Assembly (NCBI GenBank): GCA_014526335.1
Contig: JACTAT010000059.1
Span: forward strand, 916,271-980,270
Reading direction: 5' to 3'
DNA from: Chrysaora quinquecirrha
Lineage: Eukaryota > Cnidaria > Scyphozoa > Semaeostomeae > Pelagiidae
DNA length: 64,000 bases
Shown here: positions 1 to 11,188 of the stretch, piece after piece
Position numbering within the stretch: position 1 is the first letter of the stretch
Layout of the letters: every line of letters starts with the position of its first letter
The notes under the pieces: generated by a model
What the model was told of the DNA's origin: nothing
Database searches by the model: none
What the model saw: the letters and a program-made list of their open reading frames with translations, nothing else
Program-made: the position numbers and the translations under genes

Positions 1-360
1 GCGAATCTTAATAGCTATAAGCACAGAAATGGAGCTGTTGTTTGGAAATATTGTCAGAGAAATCTTCTGTAACTGGTTGTGAAAATTGGGAGGCAACGTT
101 ATATATCAAACACAATGGTATAAAATTAAAACACTGCAAAACAACCATCTGGAATAATCGTGAGAGCTGCTAATACAATAATTTTGCAGGGTCAGAAACA
201 GGAATCCTTCTGCGCTGATTTTGTAGTATTAATTTCCATTAACATCTAATTTGAATTTTGGAATCAATTTGTATGGGTATTCAGTTCATATGTTTTGCAT
301 TTGTAAAGCCAATTGCATTTTAAAGGTACTTTGGTGTCATTTCTTAATTTTTTATTTCAG

Positions 361-2602
361 GCTGCACCTCCTTTGATGGCGAGATTTGTTCCGTTTGCAG
401 CAGTTGCATCCGCGAATTGCGTAAATATTCCATTCATGCGACAAAGGTAATAAAAGTTATTTATTTAAGTGCCTTCGCATAAAGCTCCTAGCGTCTAACG
501 TTATAATATGTGTTCTTTTTAAAAGATGCGAAAAAATTTGCCATGCACTTAGATTTACTTAAACCTACTCAGATATTCTTAAGCTAAAGCCAAAGCTACC
601 CCTAAATTCTAAACATTTAAAATTCCTAAATCCCAAGAAAAACTCTGGCTTTCTCTCTTTTTTATCTACAGGTATTTTTAATTCGTCGTTCTAACTCAGG
701 GTTTTTCTGTTCTGTTATAGAGAACTGACCCATGGAATAGCTGTTTTTGACGAAAATGGTCATTATATTGGTAATTCAAGACGTGCTTCAGCAAAAGCAA
801 TACTTCAGGTTGTAGCTTCACGAATAACTATGGCAGCACCGGGAATGTGTAAGTAATGCAAAAGTTATAAGCAGAAATGGCTGTATTTAAGCCTTTAAAA
901 TATCAAGGCGTTTACCATCTCTACAAACTCAGACACTGACACTGTCAGTTTTATTCCAGAGCTCTCGGTACTCATTTACCAAATTCAGAAGAATGGGCAG
1001 CTGAATTTTCTGTCAGGTTATATGTTGTGTTCCGATCGAAATTTCCGCTTGAATCTATGTATTCATTACCACGTGTGGATAAGAAGTGCAGATTTTTTAG
1101 CCAATTTGCTACATCACCGAGCTAATAGTTAACGTACATCATTATGTTATGACTGTAATCGTCTACGTTGTCTTTTTCATAGTTACCAAACTAACGTGAA
1201 CAGAAATTACCACCCTGACCAGGGTTTCCCCTGACTTAAGACTATTGCAGTCAAAAGGCTGTTAAGGCAATCCTCATTGCTTGTTGATAGGTCGTTTTAG
1301 GGATAATGTTTTGAAAGAGTGCTTAGTGAGTAGACCAGATTTGACGTTCTTCTCTGTCAGTGGGGCTTCTCAGAGTGTTAAAAGGGAACCGCAATCACAG
1401 AGTGGGGAATCCATCTTGAATCTAGAATAGGTGAATTCTCATTGGTGTCTTTTTCTTTTATTTCTTCCCCTACGTATACGTTTATTGTATATTCCATTTG
1501 TCTTTCAGTAATCGTTCCGGTGATAATGGAATATTTAGAAAAGTACCCTTTTATGCAGGTATGGTGTCGCATTCTTGTTTTATTTATTACAGACTTGGAA
1601 CACTTTTTCCCAATATTCTGTGTGGTCTCATTTTCATGTGTTTGATGTAGTTTTCTTTTTTATTTCAGAGAATCAAGTTTATGCATGCTCCACTGCAAAT
1701 TCTCGGATGTGGAATAACGTAAGAATGCATCAATGATATTTCAAATAAATTTCTGTAGAAAAGTACTCGTTTTTTTAAACAATTAGCCTGCAGTATCATA
1801 GAGAAGATGTTGCTGTTCTACGTTAACGTTTTGAGGCTTTGTGAAACAATTGCAAATTTTGTTTCATATACTCGATCTATTTGTAGTCTGTAAACCTTGT
1901 CTTCGCTAAAAAATAATTCGAAAAAAGAGTTAATCAAATTGGACACGTCACCCAATCTGAGAAAAATCTAATCTTGTTTCTCTAACTTGAGACACTTGGT
2001 CTCATGTGTCTTAGTCCGCGATGGAATGTTTTTGAGTTAATGTGTACATTGCCCTATAATGTGCTCGCTTTTCGTTTATTTTTGGAACTGGAATACTTTG
2101 ACCTGTGCTTGTTTCTTGCAGATTAACATTTATGGTACCGTTTGGATGTGCGATGTTTCCACAGAGATGGTAAGTCTATAAAATTGTATACATTGATTTG
2201 CCTAAATAGCTACTTAACTACTAAATGCTTCATGCTTAAGGCCCTTGCCAAACGATCCAACATTGTTTGTCAAACATTTGAAATTGCTTCATGACAAATG
2301 TTTGATCGCTTGGCCAATTCGTCGGCATTGCTTGACAAGCAGAATTGGCGTAGTACTGTATTTGAAAAAGTTTGACAACATTTTCTGCTTGACCCAGGCA
2401 AAAAACGGTGCATAAATAGTGTTTTGCAAAGTAGTCAAACGGTCAAACTTTTGTGTGACAATCAAAGGCATCGCATCGCACTAATGTTTTTTCATCTTTT
2501 CAGTTCACTGTCTGTTGAACATCTTGATCCTGAATTAAGATCAATTTATGAACAAAAAATGGACACCAGTCAGGCAAAGTATTCTTTAATAAAGGTCTTT
2601 AA
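361..2602 (+). pseudogene. SFXN2: Sideroflexin-2, 3' exons only, duplicated and frameshifted
   Basis: Six exons match exons 5-10 of the intact gene: 361-446, 721-848, 1509-1558, 1669-1718, 2122-2169 and 2504-2602. Exons 1-4 are absent because the window starts in the preceding intron. The last exon has one A fewer in the A-run near 2557 than its counterpart at 20192-20291. Translation therefore leaves the conserved C-terminal frame and misses the FNKGL ending typical of sideroflexins. All splice sites are preserved. Either this is a recently dead partial copy or the frameshift is a consensus error in a duplicate contig; the homopolymer bias favours the latter. Confidence 0.85.
2240..2470. repeat. 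Harbinger-like MITE in SFXN2 intron 9 (left copy)
   Basis: Left-copy counterpart of 19924-20153, with the same GGCCCTTGCCAAACGATCC end. The middle (GATCGCTTGGCCAATTCG) differs from the right copy at about five positions, an unusual local cluster given the near identity elsewhere. Confidence 0.6.
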
Positions 2603-3928
2603 TTCACATATTAATTAGCATTTGTACCAGTATGTCTTTAAAGACATCTAAATGTGTCGTGTACTCGATGTAGTTTATCAACGCACCACTTGGTGGCACG
2701 AACTCATTTTTACCCATTAGGTGTAAATTGACTTAGACTTTGCAAAATGTTGTCTTTGTGGGTTAAATTATTGCATTTTGGCAATTGTATAATGAATTTT
2801 ATAGCAACAGCAATGATATAAGATAAAATTGTTATTTTTCTAATCAGAAAGCTCGATGCCCATAAGCTATTTACGTTTTGCTGAGAAATTATTTTAAGTG
2901 CAATTTAATCGTTTGGAAAGATAAATGAATTAATAAAATATATCCTTCAGAAGCCATTGCTGTCCATTAAGCTTCCTAGATACAATCTGGAATTCAATGA
3001 AGCCGCTCAAGTCATTTGAAAATATTTTAAGAACCATTGACATTTCACGTTGGAGTGAGCCAAGGATCCTTACCATCTCCTTGATAATTGTTCATTGATT
3101 AAATATCTATGCTTAATAAATCAAAAGGAAATGGACTATAAGACATGTCAGTTGCTCAGTGCAAGAACTTCTTGTGAATTGAAAGACCAAGTTGGAAAAC
3201 TTAATTCATTAGATAAATGAAAGATACAGCTTCAGCAGCTACGAAAAGGTGGATGAAAGATTTGGTATGTTGATTATCGAATTGCGTTAGTCTGTAAGCA
3301 ACGTAAGGTTTGGACGTTCTTTTCTCTGCTATTCTTAGTAACTGAAAGCTAATTTTTCTGCAGTTTGAACGGTATTTTCACTTTGATTTTCAAACAAAGC
3401 CAAGTAAGTCTTCCAGCAAAAAGTCGCACAATTTTGCAAGAAGAACTTAAACATACTGACGCAAGCGCGGTAGCTGGCTAAAAATAAGAAACACTAATGA
3501 ACACATAATGCAAAACAGAAATAGAAAAGAGTGCAGTTTGATTATCATGTTAGAAAAGCTACACATACTAGAACACAAGAAAATCAAAATCAAAGTAAAT
3601 ACATTGAGCCATAGCTTTAGAAAATAATAGTAAAAGAAACAAACTTTATACGGCTGTGAAAATTGATGAACTTAGAAAAAATATTATGATACAATTATTG
3701 TACATGAAATTTAAATCACAGACAATCGTGCATACAAGAAATAGTGTGCAAACTTGTAAATTACGGAAAATACTGCAATTGTTTGAAAACAAATTTGAAT
3801 TAATGATTCTTGAAGCCGAGTAGACTAGGCTCCATCACTGCTATCGCTGCTGAAACCCTATTGAAGTCTTTAATCTGTAGTTAATGATATAGCTACAAAG
3901 TTTAAAATGAATGAAGTTTGATTTTCTT
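2603..3928. other. Convergent SFXN2-CHMP3 intergenic region (left copy)
   Basis: This AT-rich stretch separates the two stop codons and should hold both 3' UTRs. An AATAAA occurs near 2932 for the SFXN2 side. I see no coding homology, RNA gene or clear repeat here. Confidence 0.5.
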
Positions 3929-4308
3929 CTAACTTCTCAGGGCTTCTAACCTTTGTTGCATTTCACTGATGTCTTCTTCGACATCTGCTGCTGTTGCTCC
4001 CTCTGGCTCAGCCTAAAATGTTGTGCAAATAGCAAAACATTATATAATTAAGGTAAGCGATCCAATGTTTCATGTTGGTTTTACATTAGATCACGTCAGA
4101 TGGAACGTCACGTAGGTTTAGAACTCTTGTTTTGATCACGTTAGTTTAGAACGTTTAGAACGTTATCACGTCATTTAACATTGCCAAAACGTTTATAGAT
4201 CACGTCAGGCAGTGAAGTTTATTGTTACTACGTCAGTTAAACAGTTTAAAGTTCATTCCAACCACGTTAGCTAAGCAGTAAGAACGTTCAGAAAGTCAGA
4301 TAGGCTTA

Positions 4309-4814
4309 GCCCCTTGCCAAACGATCGAACATTGTTGGTAAAATTTGCTTTTCGAGCAAAATGTTTTGCTGTTTGGAAAAGTCCAAAACAATTCTCGTCA
4401 AACATTTTTGCTTGCCGAACGCCAAAATATTTCAAAACTTTAAGTTTTTGAACGTTTACAGAAACATAGCTTAATGAATTTTGCTTGTCAAGCAATGTTT
4501 TATGACGGTGCCAAAATGTTTGATCGTTCCATTTGCAAATGTTTGACAAACAATGTTGATCATTGATGGTCAAACAATCAAAGATTGTTTATCAAAGATA
4601 TGAAATTTGTTTATCAAACAAGATGTTTAAACGTTTGGTCCCGTCGCCAAACAACGCTCGTCTACGTAAAGCAAACAGTGTTCTTGACATTTCTCAGTAG
4701 CATCGCACAATAAACTCTGCTTATTGGCGCTTGTCTAATGTTTTGTGATGTGGCCAAATGTTTCCTTGATAAGTAATATTTGGCAAACACGGTTCGATCG
4801 TTTTGGCCAGAGTC
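4309..4814. repeat. Compound Harbinger-like MITE in CHMP3 intron 6 (left copy)
   Basis: Left-copy version of 22001-22508, flanked by TTA at 4306-4308 and 4815-4817. It consists of several alternating inverted family ends, as if one element inserted into another. Confidence 0.7.
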
Positions 4815-5817
4815 TTAGACGAATCGAATAAATATTATCCACAAGAAATTGGTCAAACTTACAGGAAGCTCATTAGATGCCACGGGTGCAGCTTTTCCAA
4901 GTTCACCTGCGATGAATAAGGAAATTATAGTCTTAGACCAAGGAAGTGTCTTTCTAAAGATGGTAAAACTTAAACCTAAAAACGACAATCGTAACTTTTA
5001 CATGGTAATATGGGACTGACTTATCTGAAGCCATCACAGAAGAGATAGGATAGAACATAAGTAGTTTTGCTTAAGTAAAAACAAACAAGTAGGCTAGATG
5101 TTGGGGACAATGTAGCTAAGTGCAGTAGAAGATATGTATTTCGTTTTTTTAGGGAGAGAAATCCTTACCCTCTCCTTCATCGTTCATTTTAGCAGCTTAT
5201 GCTTTAGTATATGGCAAGAGTCAATGTTATGTATCGCTATGTAGCAAAATATTCTTTAAGAAAATGTGCATGGGTAACATCATTCAAAGAAACGCCTGCA
5301 TCTACTGTATTATCATTTGGGCTGCAAAGTATCTTTGGGACAGAAGGTCTAGATTTTGCTTTAACAAACGATTTCAACGTACCACTAGTAAGTTCCCATA
5401 GAATCTTATCCACTTCTTCTTGGGCTGCTTCTTCAATATCATCATCTTCCAAACCTTCAAATGTATCTTCAATCATTTCTTCGATGATACCAGCCTGTTT
5501 ATTGAAAAAAAGAATCACCTACACAGCTCTGATTTGACATAGCAAAACTGTTGAATTCAGCAAAGTCTACTATGTTGAGAAGCGTTGCTGTAAAATGCAT
5601 GGTATTTCTCCAAGGCGAATATTCAGAAAAGTTAATAAATTCAGACGCTAAGTAAAATCACTGCCTAAACCTTCATCATTTCCTTGGTAAGTTCTTGCAT
5701 TGATGCCTGGATTTCAGGGACTTTGACCAGCGCTTGCATGAATTTCATTACTTCAGTGCTTTTTTGAAGACTTCCTGATACTCGTAACGTTGCTGAATGA
5801 AAGAAAAGCATATGATT

Positions 5818-6318
5818 CAGGCCTCGCCAGGAAGATTTTAGTAGGTGGGCGGTAATCGCTCCCTCAAAAATTCAGGCAGGCGGTTTTATCTTCCTTAAGT
5901 GACTGTTAAAGGGTATAATACGGTACAAAACGGAAGAAAACAAAGTTTTAAGGAGAAAATACCTATTTAAATTAATTGAAACCAATTTTAAAATTCGAAA
6001 CAAAAAGAAATAAAGGAATCTTTATGACGATAAAAGTACATTCAGTCTTCAACTGTGACGCTTATGGTGCTTATGGTCATCAAAAAGTCGTCAACAGAAC
6101 TTAAAACAGGAAAAGTCAAAGGTGATAAAGAGATTAGTCCATTTAAAGATTAACGCCGGAGAATTCCTGTCTGTCTGGTAATTAAGAAAGAAAAGCGAAG
6201 GCGGGCGGATTTTTCCGTTATTCGATATCAAGGGGGAGCGATGACAGCTCGCCTCCAGCATTCTAGGGGAGTGACGAGGCGGGCGCGGGCGATCGCCCGC
6301 CTTAAAAGGCGAGGCCTG
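5818..6318. repeat. MITE with CAGGCCTCGCC ends in CHMP3 intron 3 (left copy)
   Basis: Left-copy version of 23512-24016. The inverted ends CAGGCCTCGCC / GGCGAGGCCTG are flanked by ATGATT on both sides. It contains GC-rich GGCGGGCGG blocks that contrast with the AT-rich intron. Confidence 0.8.
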
Positions 6319-7082
6319 ATGATTCTTTTAATTGAAGGAATTATGAACTGACATTCTTACAAATGTGCATTATTCTGAAAGACTGAGGGCATGAGAATCA
6401 GTGATGAGTACAAGCTTTATAACGGTAAAAAGAAAACAATTTAAAAAATTACATACCAAGTTGGTTCTTCATACTCAATTCAACTGAATTCAGCTGTGCT
6501 TTTGATGCATATAATTTGTTTACAGCTCTGCGAGAATGAATTATTTCTTTTGCCAGTATAGTGCAAATATCTTTCTGTCCCTTTTTTGCAGCATCTTTCA
6601 ATGATTTTTGAACTTTTGCTTCTTCCATCTTTATTGCTGGATAGAAATTACACAAAACTTTGGTAAAAAAATTCTGTTTGCATCATATAAAAGTAACAAA
6701 TTTCAAAAAGCAGAGGGGATAAGAAAGTGAAAACATACATCTTATTTGCCTGTCTAGTTTTCTTCCTTCTTTTCTTACACTTGATGTCATCTCCTGACCT
6801 ACAGTAACAAAATATAAGCGTGAGATGCATTAATTGAAATTATGTATTTTAGCTCTTTTATGCATACCTTTGTGTATGCCTCTTTGCAACCACAGCCTAG
6901 GTTTCATTTTGGTTTAATTTTCTTATACCATTATTGGTATTTTTTGTAAAGGCCATTACCTTCCCGTTACATTCCGGACTGATAAGTTTGCAGGGTGAAT
7001 GCGGAAGATGTATGCTTGGCTATTGTTTTCATAATTCTACTTGAAATTGCATACAGATGATCTTCTGCATGGCACAACTTAA

Positions 7083-7395
7083 AAACCAGCCAGTCTGTGG
7101 AGTATGGCAGTTCTTAATGAGAGCTCGTGCTGAAGTGCATTCCATTGTTCTGTTCTATTTTTCTATTGTTTATCTCATGCATGCACACCCAACACACTGC
7201 AGATTGGAAAGAAGTCTGGAACTTGTGCTGGGACTGGGATATCTTTGCTCAAATCGTTCTGTGCACCAATGCACCAGTGTTCTATTGTTTCCGTGCAAAA
7301 AAGTCTTTGTTAAAATCGTATTTTTGCCCCTCAACAGCAGTTTCTTGGCAATGCCTCATTAAAGATGGTGCACACTCTGCAAACTGGGGCCAAGC
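7083..7395. repeat. Inverted-repeat element in CHMP3 intron 1 (left copy)
   Basis: The left edge CCAGTCTGTGGAGTATGG pairs with CACACTCTGCAAACTGG at the right. The middle (TATCTTTGCTCAAATC, AAAAAAGTCTTTGTT, GCAGTTTCTTGGCAATG) recurs in P5CS intron 12 at 38286-38425. The open frames predicted across this element are not genes. Confidence 0.6.
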
Positions 7396-7747
7396 CAACA
7401 GGACCCTGTTACCCAATGTGCCTTCCATGTAGCCTACACCGCAGATCTCTGGCGTGGAGTTCAAAATTTTATTGGCGTACTGGCATGGATCTTTCAAAAA
7501 ACAACAGCCTAGACTATTGTTTCAATTATAAAACAATAGATCTATTGTTTCTTTTGGTGTGAAGTCCTAGTTTGTCAGCGTATCTCCCGCATGGGCGGTA
7601 ACACGGAATCAGTCTGTCCTGTTACACTTAAATTGTGACTGTGAGGCATTCTGACATCAGCAATTCAGCAGCATGAGGTCCGAGTGAATGAAACAATAAT
7701 AACCCTGGCTGTTGTTGGTGTCAGTGAGATCAGAATAGGGTACTATA

Positions 7748-7771
7748 ACCCCCCCACACACACACACACAA
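7748..7771. repeat. CA microsatellite
   Basis: A short C-run followed by (CA)n. The counterpart is at about 25448-25475, where the C-run is longer and a G replaces an A, one of the few real differences between the duplicates. Confidence 0.85.
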
Positions 7772-7997
7772 CACACGCATCACACGGACACATCAGGACG
7801 GTTAAAACCTAAAGACAAGAAAGAAAGCTGATCAGCACGACTTTAGCTGGTGAGACCGTTGTTACCATGTTGCACAGAAACAAAGGAATCACTCATAAGA
7901 TCAACGTTACCAGTGATCACTTAATATTCGCGTGGGAATGATCGTTCCATACCTGCTCTTTCGGATCCTTCTGTGGCGTCTTGCCAAAGAGCCCCAT

Positions 7998-8642
7998 CTT
8001 GAAGTGTTTTGACTTAACGAGAGGTCGATTTGATAAATAAAACTTTAGAAGAAATATATTTCTGTTCAAGTGAAACTTGAGAAGTTTATTTCAAAGATTT
8101 TCGATCTTATAAATCGAAAGTTAACTTGATGAAAATGAAAAAATTTCCTTATCGTCAGCCATTTTCCAAGTTGATGTTGACCATTTCGGCAACCTCGTTT
8201 GAGTGATAGGTGGGTAACAGCAAAAACGGGGGCAAATTAAGTATTTTCACCCACTTTATTTCTCAACTAAACTCTACGATTTGGGTTGAGAGACAGCATT
8301 TTAATGACTGCTGTTTCTTTTAACTTGCATGTCTCTCATTTCTCTAATATTTTGAAAACTTGAATTGACTCTAAAGCCTGCATGAAAGCGACTTTTTCAA
8401 ATTACTTTTCAATACATAATCCCCCGGTTTTTTTAGTCATCGTCATTCGTGTTTTTCCCCTCTTCCCCCGGGTTTTTTTACCCGCAAAACGATGCATAAT
8501 TTATGCATTTCACAACAGGAAATATTTCTTCAGGCGCTCAGTGATCATTTTGTTGTTGCGAAAATTTGTGAAGGACGGTGAGAGACGAGTCAACGAGGTG
8601 TAAACTGATCGTAGTACACATCACACAGATAAATAAAACAAA
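7998..8642. promoter_or_regulatory. Left-copy counterpart of the CHMP3/P5CS intergenic region
   Basis: Same content as 25701-26345, including the paired ATGCAT boxes near 8490-8507. If the left duplicate is real, this would be a working promoter feeding two broken genes. Confidence 0.35.
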
Positions 8643-9835
8643 ATGTTGACGAAAATTCTTAGGGTTTCATCCTCTCTTTCGAAGGCTTCGTACTGTTCAA
8701 ATCGATGTTGGCAGCCAGTGAGAAGTTTTTCAAAAATGTTGTGGTGCCTGGAGGCAACGTCACGAACTCAAGAAAAATAGCACTCCACTACAGAAATCAG
8801 TTGAAAAATGCCAAAAGAATCGTCGTAAAACTCGGATCAGCTGTCCTCACAAGAGATGATGAATGTGGATTGGCTTTGGGAAGGCTTTCTGCCATTGTTG
8901 AACAGGTAATGTATTGAAAAAATAAGTTTAAAATGTTGAAAATGGAATTAGAGAATGAATGGAGTGGCTTTAGGCCCTGCCAATGGCAATGGCCAATCGG
9001 ACTTCAAAATCTAACTTTTATCTGAATGAAAGACTTCCCTAGTAACAAATGAACATTTTTTCTTACTTTAATTTCATAGCGCGTAGGCATCAGTAATTAG
9101 TTCTTATAATATACAGGAAGTTGTTAATTTCCACTCTTCATAGTGTGATTCGAAACAGTCGCCATTTACTATGGTTTCCCTGTGGATTTTTTGTTCCACG
9201 TGTTAATGTAATTTCGGAATTTGTTGCGTCACCCAAAACAATGTGGAGAACAAAAGAGAAAATTTTAAAGGGCATGGCCAAATGATCAAACATTGTTTGT
9301 CAAACATTCCAAATTTGCTTGTCAAGCAAAATGTTTTAACATTTCAAACATTTTATGCTTGACAAAAAGTGCCATTTTCAGAAGGAGGTACCTAAAAATA
9401 CCCTTCAAAGTCTTTTAAGAGGTGTCTAAGACTTGAACAGAAGGTGAACAAAAATTAAACCCTTAATAGACTACCCCTCTGTTGCCCCTATTGTGAAGGA
9501 TATGGTTTAAAGACTACAATAATTCCTTAGTTTCAAAGAACACAGTACTGAACTTTCTTAACTTTTTGAGGAGCCGAGTACCGCTCTCTCTTTTTTAATA
9601 GTACACATAAAAAATGTGTACTGTAAATGAGATATATCAAGATCACAGTTGAAAACTGCAGATAGACTAGACAAAAAGACCATTTACAATCTTATAATCT
9701 ATATATCGTTGTTTAAGGTTTCAGAATTGCAAAACTCTGGCAAACAGATGATGGTGGTTACAAGTGGTGCAGTTGCCTATGGAAAACAAAGGCTTCGTGG
9801 AGAAATGTCAATGCAGCAAAAACCGAGCTTGTGAG
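8643..9835 (+). pseudogene. ALDH18A1: P5CS 5' exons, truncated duplicate
   Basis: Exon 1 (8643-8905) and the first part of exon 2 (9718-9820) match the intact gene at 26346 and 27423. Exon 1 lacks one A in the run near 8735-8739, so the start codon's frame is lost about 30 residues in. Exon 2 runs correctly up to the duplication breakpoint at 9820, then enters repeat sequence and hits TGA at 9833-9835. The remaining 12 exons do not follow; the next genes are GPCRs on the other strand. It cannot encode a P5CS enzyme. Confidence 0.9.
9271..9376. repeat. Partial Harbinger-like MITE in P5CS intron 1 (left copy)
   Basis: Left-copy counterpart of 26974-27080. Confidence 0.6.
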
Positions 9836-10136
9836 GTTTTTGTACAGAGGCTGAGGGTTAATATTTTCAGTGTTGCCTGAAGGAAACAGTTATTGTGTAG
9901 TTTATTACCCTATAGACAAGGCATGGTCATGACCCCAGATGATTGCGAGTCCCATGTTTGAAGCCATTACAACGAAGCCATTTGGTGATGCGTTCTAAAC
10001 CTAAATATTTTGAACATTTGACATAATGAGGGGGCATACCCAGATAATAATGCCCCATCTTTACCTCACATTTGAACATATTTAGCCAATGAGATTGAAT
10101 AACAGAGCTGTGGCTTGGGACCATAAGGTAATAAGC
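9817..10136. repeat. Dispersed repeat at the duplication junction (relative of 27650-27963)
   Basis: The sequence from the breakpoint to about 10136 aligns with P5CS intron 2 at 27650-27963 at roughly 80% identity by eye, with small indels. The inner part, from about 9898, has inverted ends. TTTATTACCCTATAG on the left pairs with CATAAGGTAATAAGC on the right, so it looks like a ~235-bp MITE. Homology extends ~80 bp further left, beyond those ends. It lies exactly where the two copies diverge, which links it to the origin of the junction. Confidence 0.7.
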
Positions 10137-10212
10137 TATATACCCTAGAAAGTACTTTCAGACGTCTTATTACTTGATGTTGAGATAAGAACTGAGTGAG
10201 CATTCTCTTTTC

Positions 10213-11188
10213 TCAAAACGACTTCAATTTGCACCTACTGACAATATACTGTGCAGCTTTTGCATTTCTGAAAAGTAGTAACAAAGCATTGATTGATGAG
10301 TAAAGAAATATTGGAACAGCAGATAAGTAATAAACAAATCTGATTTTTTGTGGTGCTGCAGTTCTTTGTATGTATGTAAACCATCCTGTCCAAAAATCCA
10401 TTAAAATGAATGGTATATAACACAAAATACCACCAATAAGTATAATTGAAATGGTTTTGACAAACTCATCAAAATATGTTGGTCTTTCAGAAGTGCTCGT
10501 CCCTCTACCAGATTGGCTATTTGATAAAATTGTATTGAGTTCTGCAACTTGTGCCCGCATATTACAGTATAACCGAAGGTAGGCAACGTAAACACATATT
10601 GCAACTACACAGTTTATTACAACCATTGTAATATTTAACCCGATACCTTTTGAAGCCAAAGAAAATGTAGATGTCAGTCCATCGAGAGCTGACAAGATGA
10701 ATATGAGAAATAAAAATACATTGGATCCACGTTTTGAGAGTATTATCTTACTCATTAGGCTTGGACGATCCATTTTTGAAAATATGCAAAAATACCTGTC
10801 TATTGCAAGCAATAATATTGCATATCCTAAAATATGTGTATTGAACTGGACCGCAAAAAGGGATGCCATCTCAAATGCACAGAACCTCTTTTCTGAGTAT
10901 ACTGTAAAAAGAATAACATAAAGTGGTTGCCCTGTGATGCCATTTATGAATCCTGAAACTGCAGTGAGCTTGATGTACATGTTACTTGTATTTTTTGGTT
11001 GTTTTGTTCTCATTAATCCAATGAAAAGAGCAGCATTAATGAATATTGTTGGAATGGTAATCAGTGCGATGCATATACCAACTGCGTAAGACTGGTAACT
11101 TGTCAGAATTAGTCTCCATACCAGGGCATTATAGCAGCTTGTTACGTCAATTTTTGTGAAGTGCTGTTTTGATAAGTCGTGTTTTCAT
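10213..11188 (-). CDS. Class A-like GPCR, apparent frameshift near its start
   Basis: An uninterrupted reading frame runs from 11184 down to the stop at 10213. The internal ATG at 11013 gives 266 residues. Codons upstream of it (11014-11151) still align closely with the neighbouring receptor's N-terminal region and first membrane segment, so the true start lies further out. The matching ATG (11186-11188) is one base out of frame because of the five-A run (11151-11155 on the plus strand). Visible features are several hydrophobic segments, an IDR motif at the end of TM3 (in place of DRY), a Cys before TM3, a CYIP motif in TM6 and a short C-tail. It is about 60-70% identical to the receptor at 12887-14047. 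It could be a young pseudogene, or functional with a sequencing error. The ligand is unknown. Confidence 0.7.

Larger units (their letters stand above)
3929..7997 (-). pseudogene. CHMP3: CHMP3 (Vps24), left duplicate with one frameshift
   Basis: Seven exons in minus-strand order are 7953-7997, 6739-6798, 6457-6636, 5671-5792, 5383-5494, 4863-4906 and 3929-4012. They match the intact copy at 21620-25700. Exon 2 is 60 rather than 61 bases, because a C is missing in the run at about 6792-6794 (plus strand). This breaks the frame immediately after the N-terminal 15 residues. All other exons and splice sites are identical to the intact copy. As with the neighbouring duplicated genes, a single homopolymer deletion is the only lesion, so a consensus error is at least as likely as a true pseudogene. 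Confidence 0.85.
1..9820. repeat. Left copy of a ~9.8-kb near-identical direct duplication
   Basis: Base 1 aligns with 17681 and the match runs without rearrangement to 9820 / 27525. The net length difference is about 25 bases. Nearly all differences are single-base changes in homopolymer length, and most leave this copy shorter (for example near 951, 1180, 2401, 2557, 6793, 8735). True substitutions are few: small clusters near 1748-1755 and 2296-2312, and singles near 3495, 3845, 5876 and 6887. The copy begins at or before the window edge, so its real left end is unseen. The biased homopolymer shortening suggests a poorly polished haplotig or assembly duplicate. A very young tandem duplication is the alternative. 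Confidence 0.95.

Noticed and set aside
5211..5537. 108-residue plus-strand open frame (and its twin at 22905-23231)
   Set aside because: It is antisense to CHMP3 exon 5; the minus strand encodes conserved CHMP3 sequence with proper splice sites.
7057..7432. 101-residue open frames in CHMP3 intron 1 and their right-copy versions
   Set aside because: They fall within an inverted-repeat element that recurs at 38286, and the frame changes between copies through homopolymer indels.
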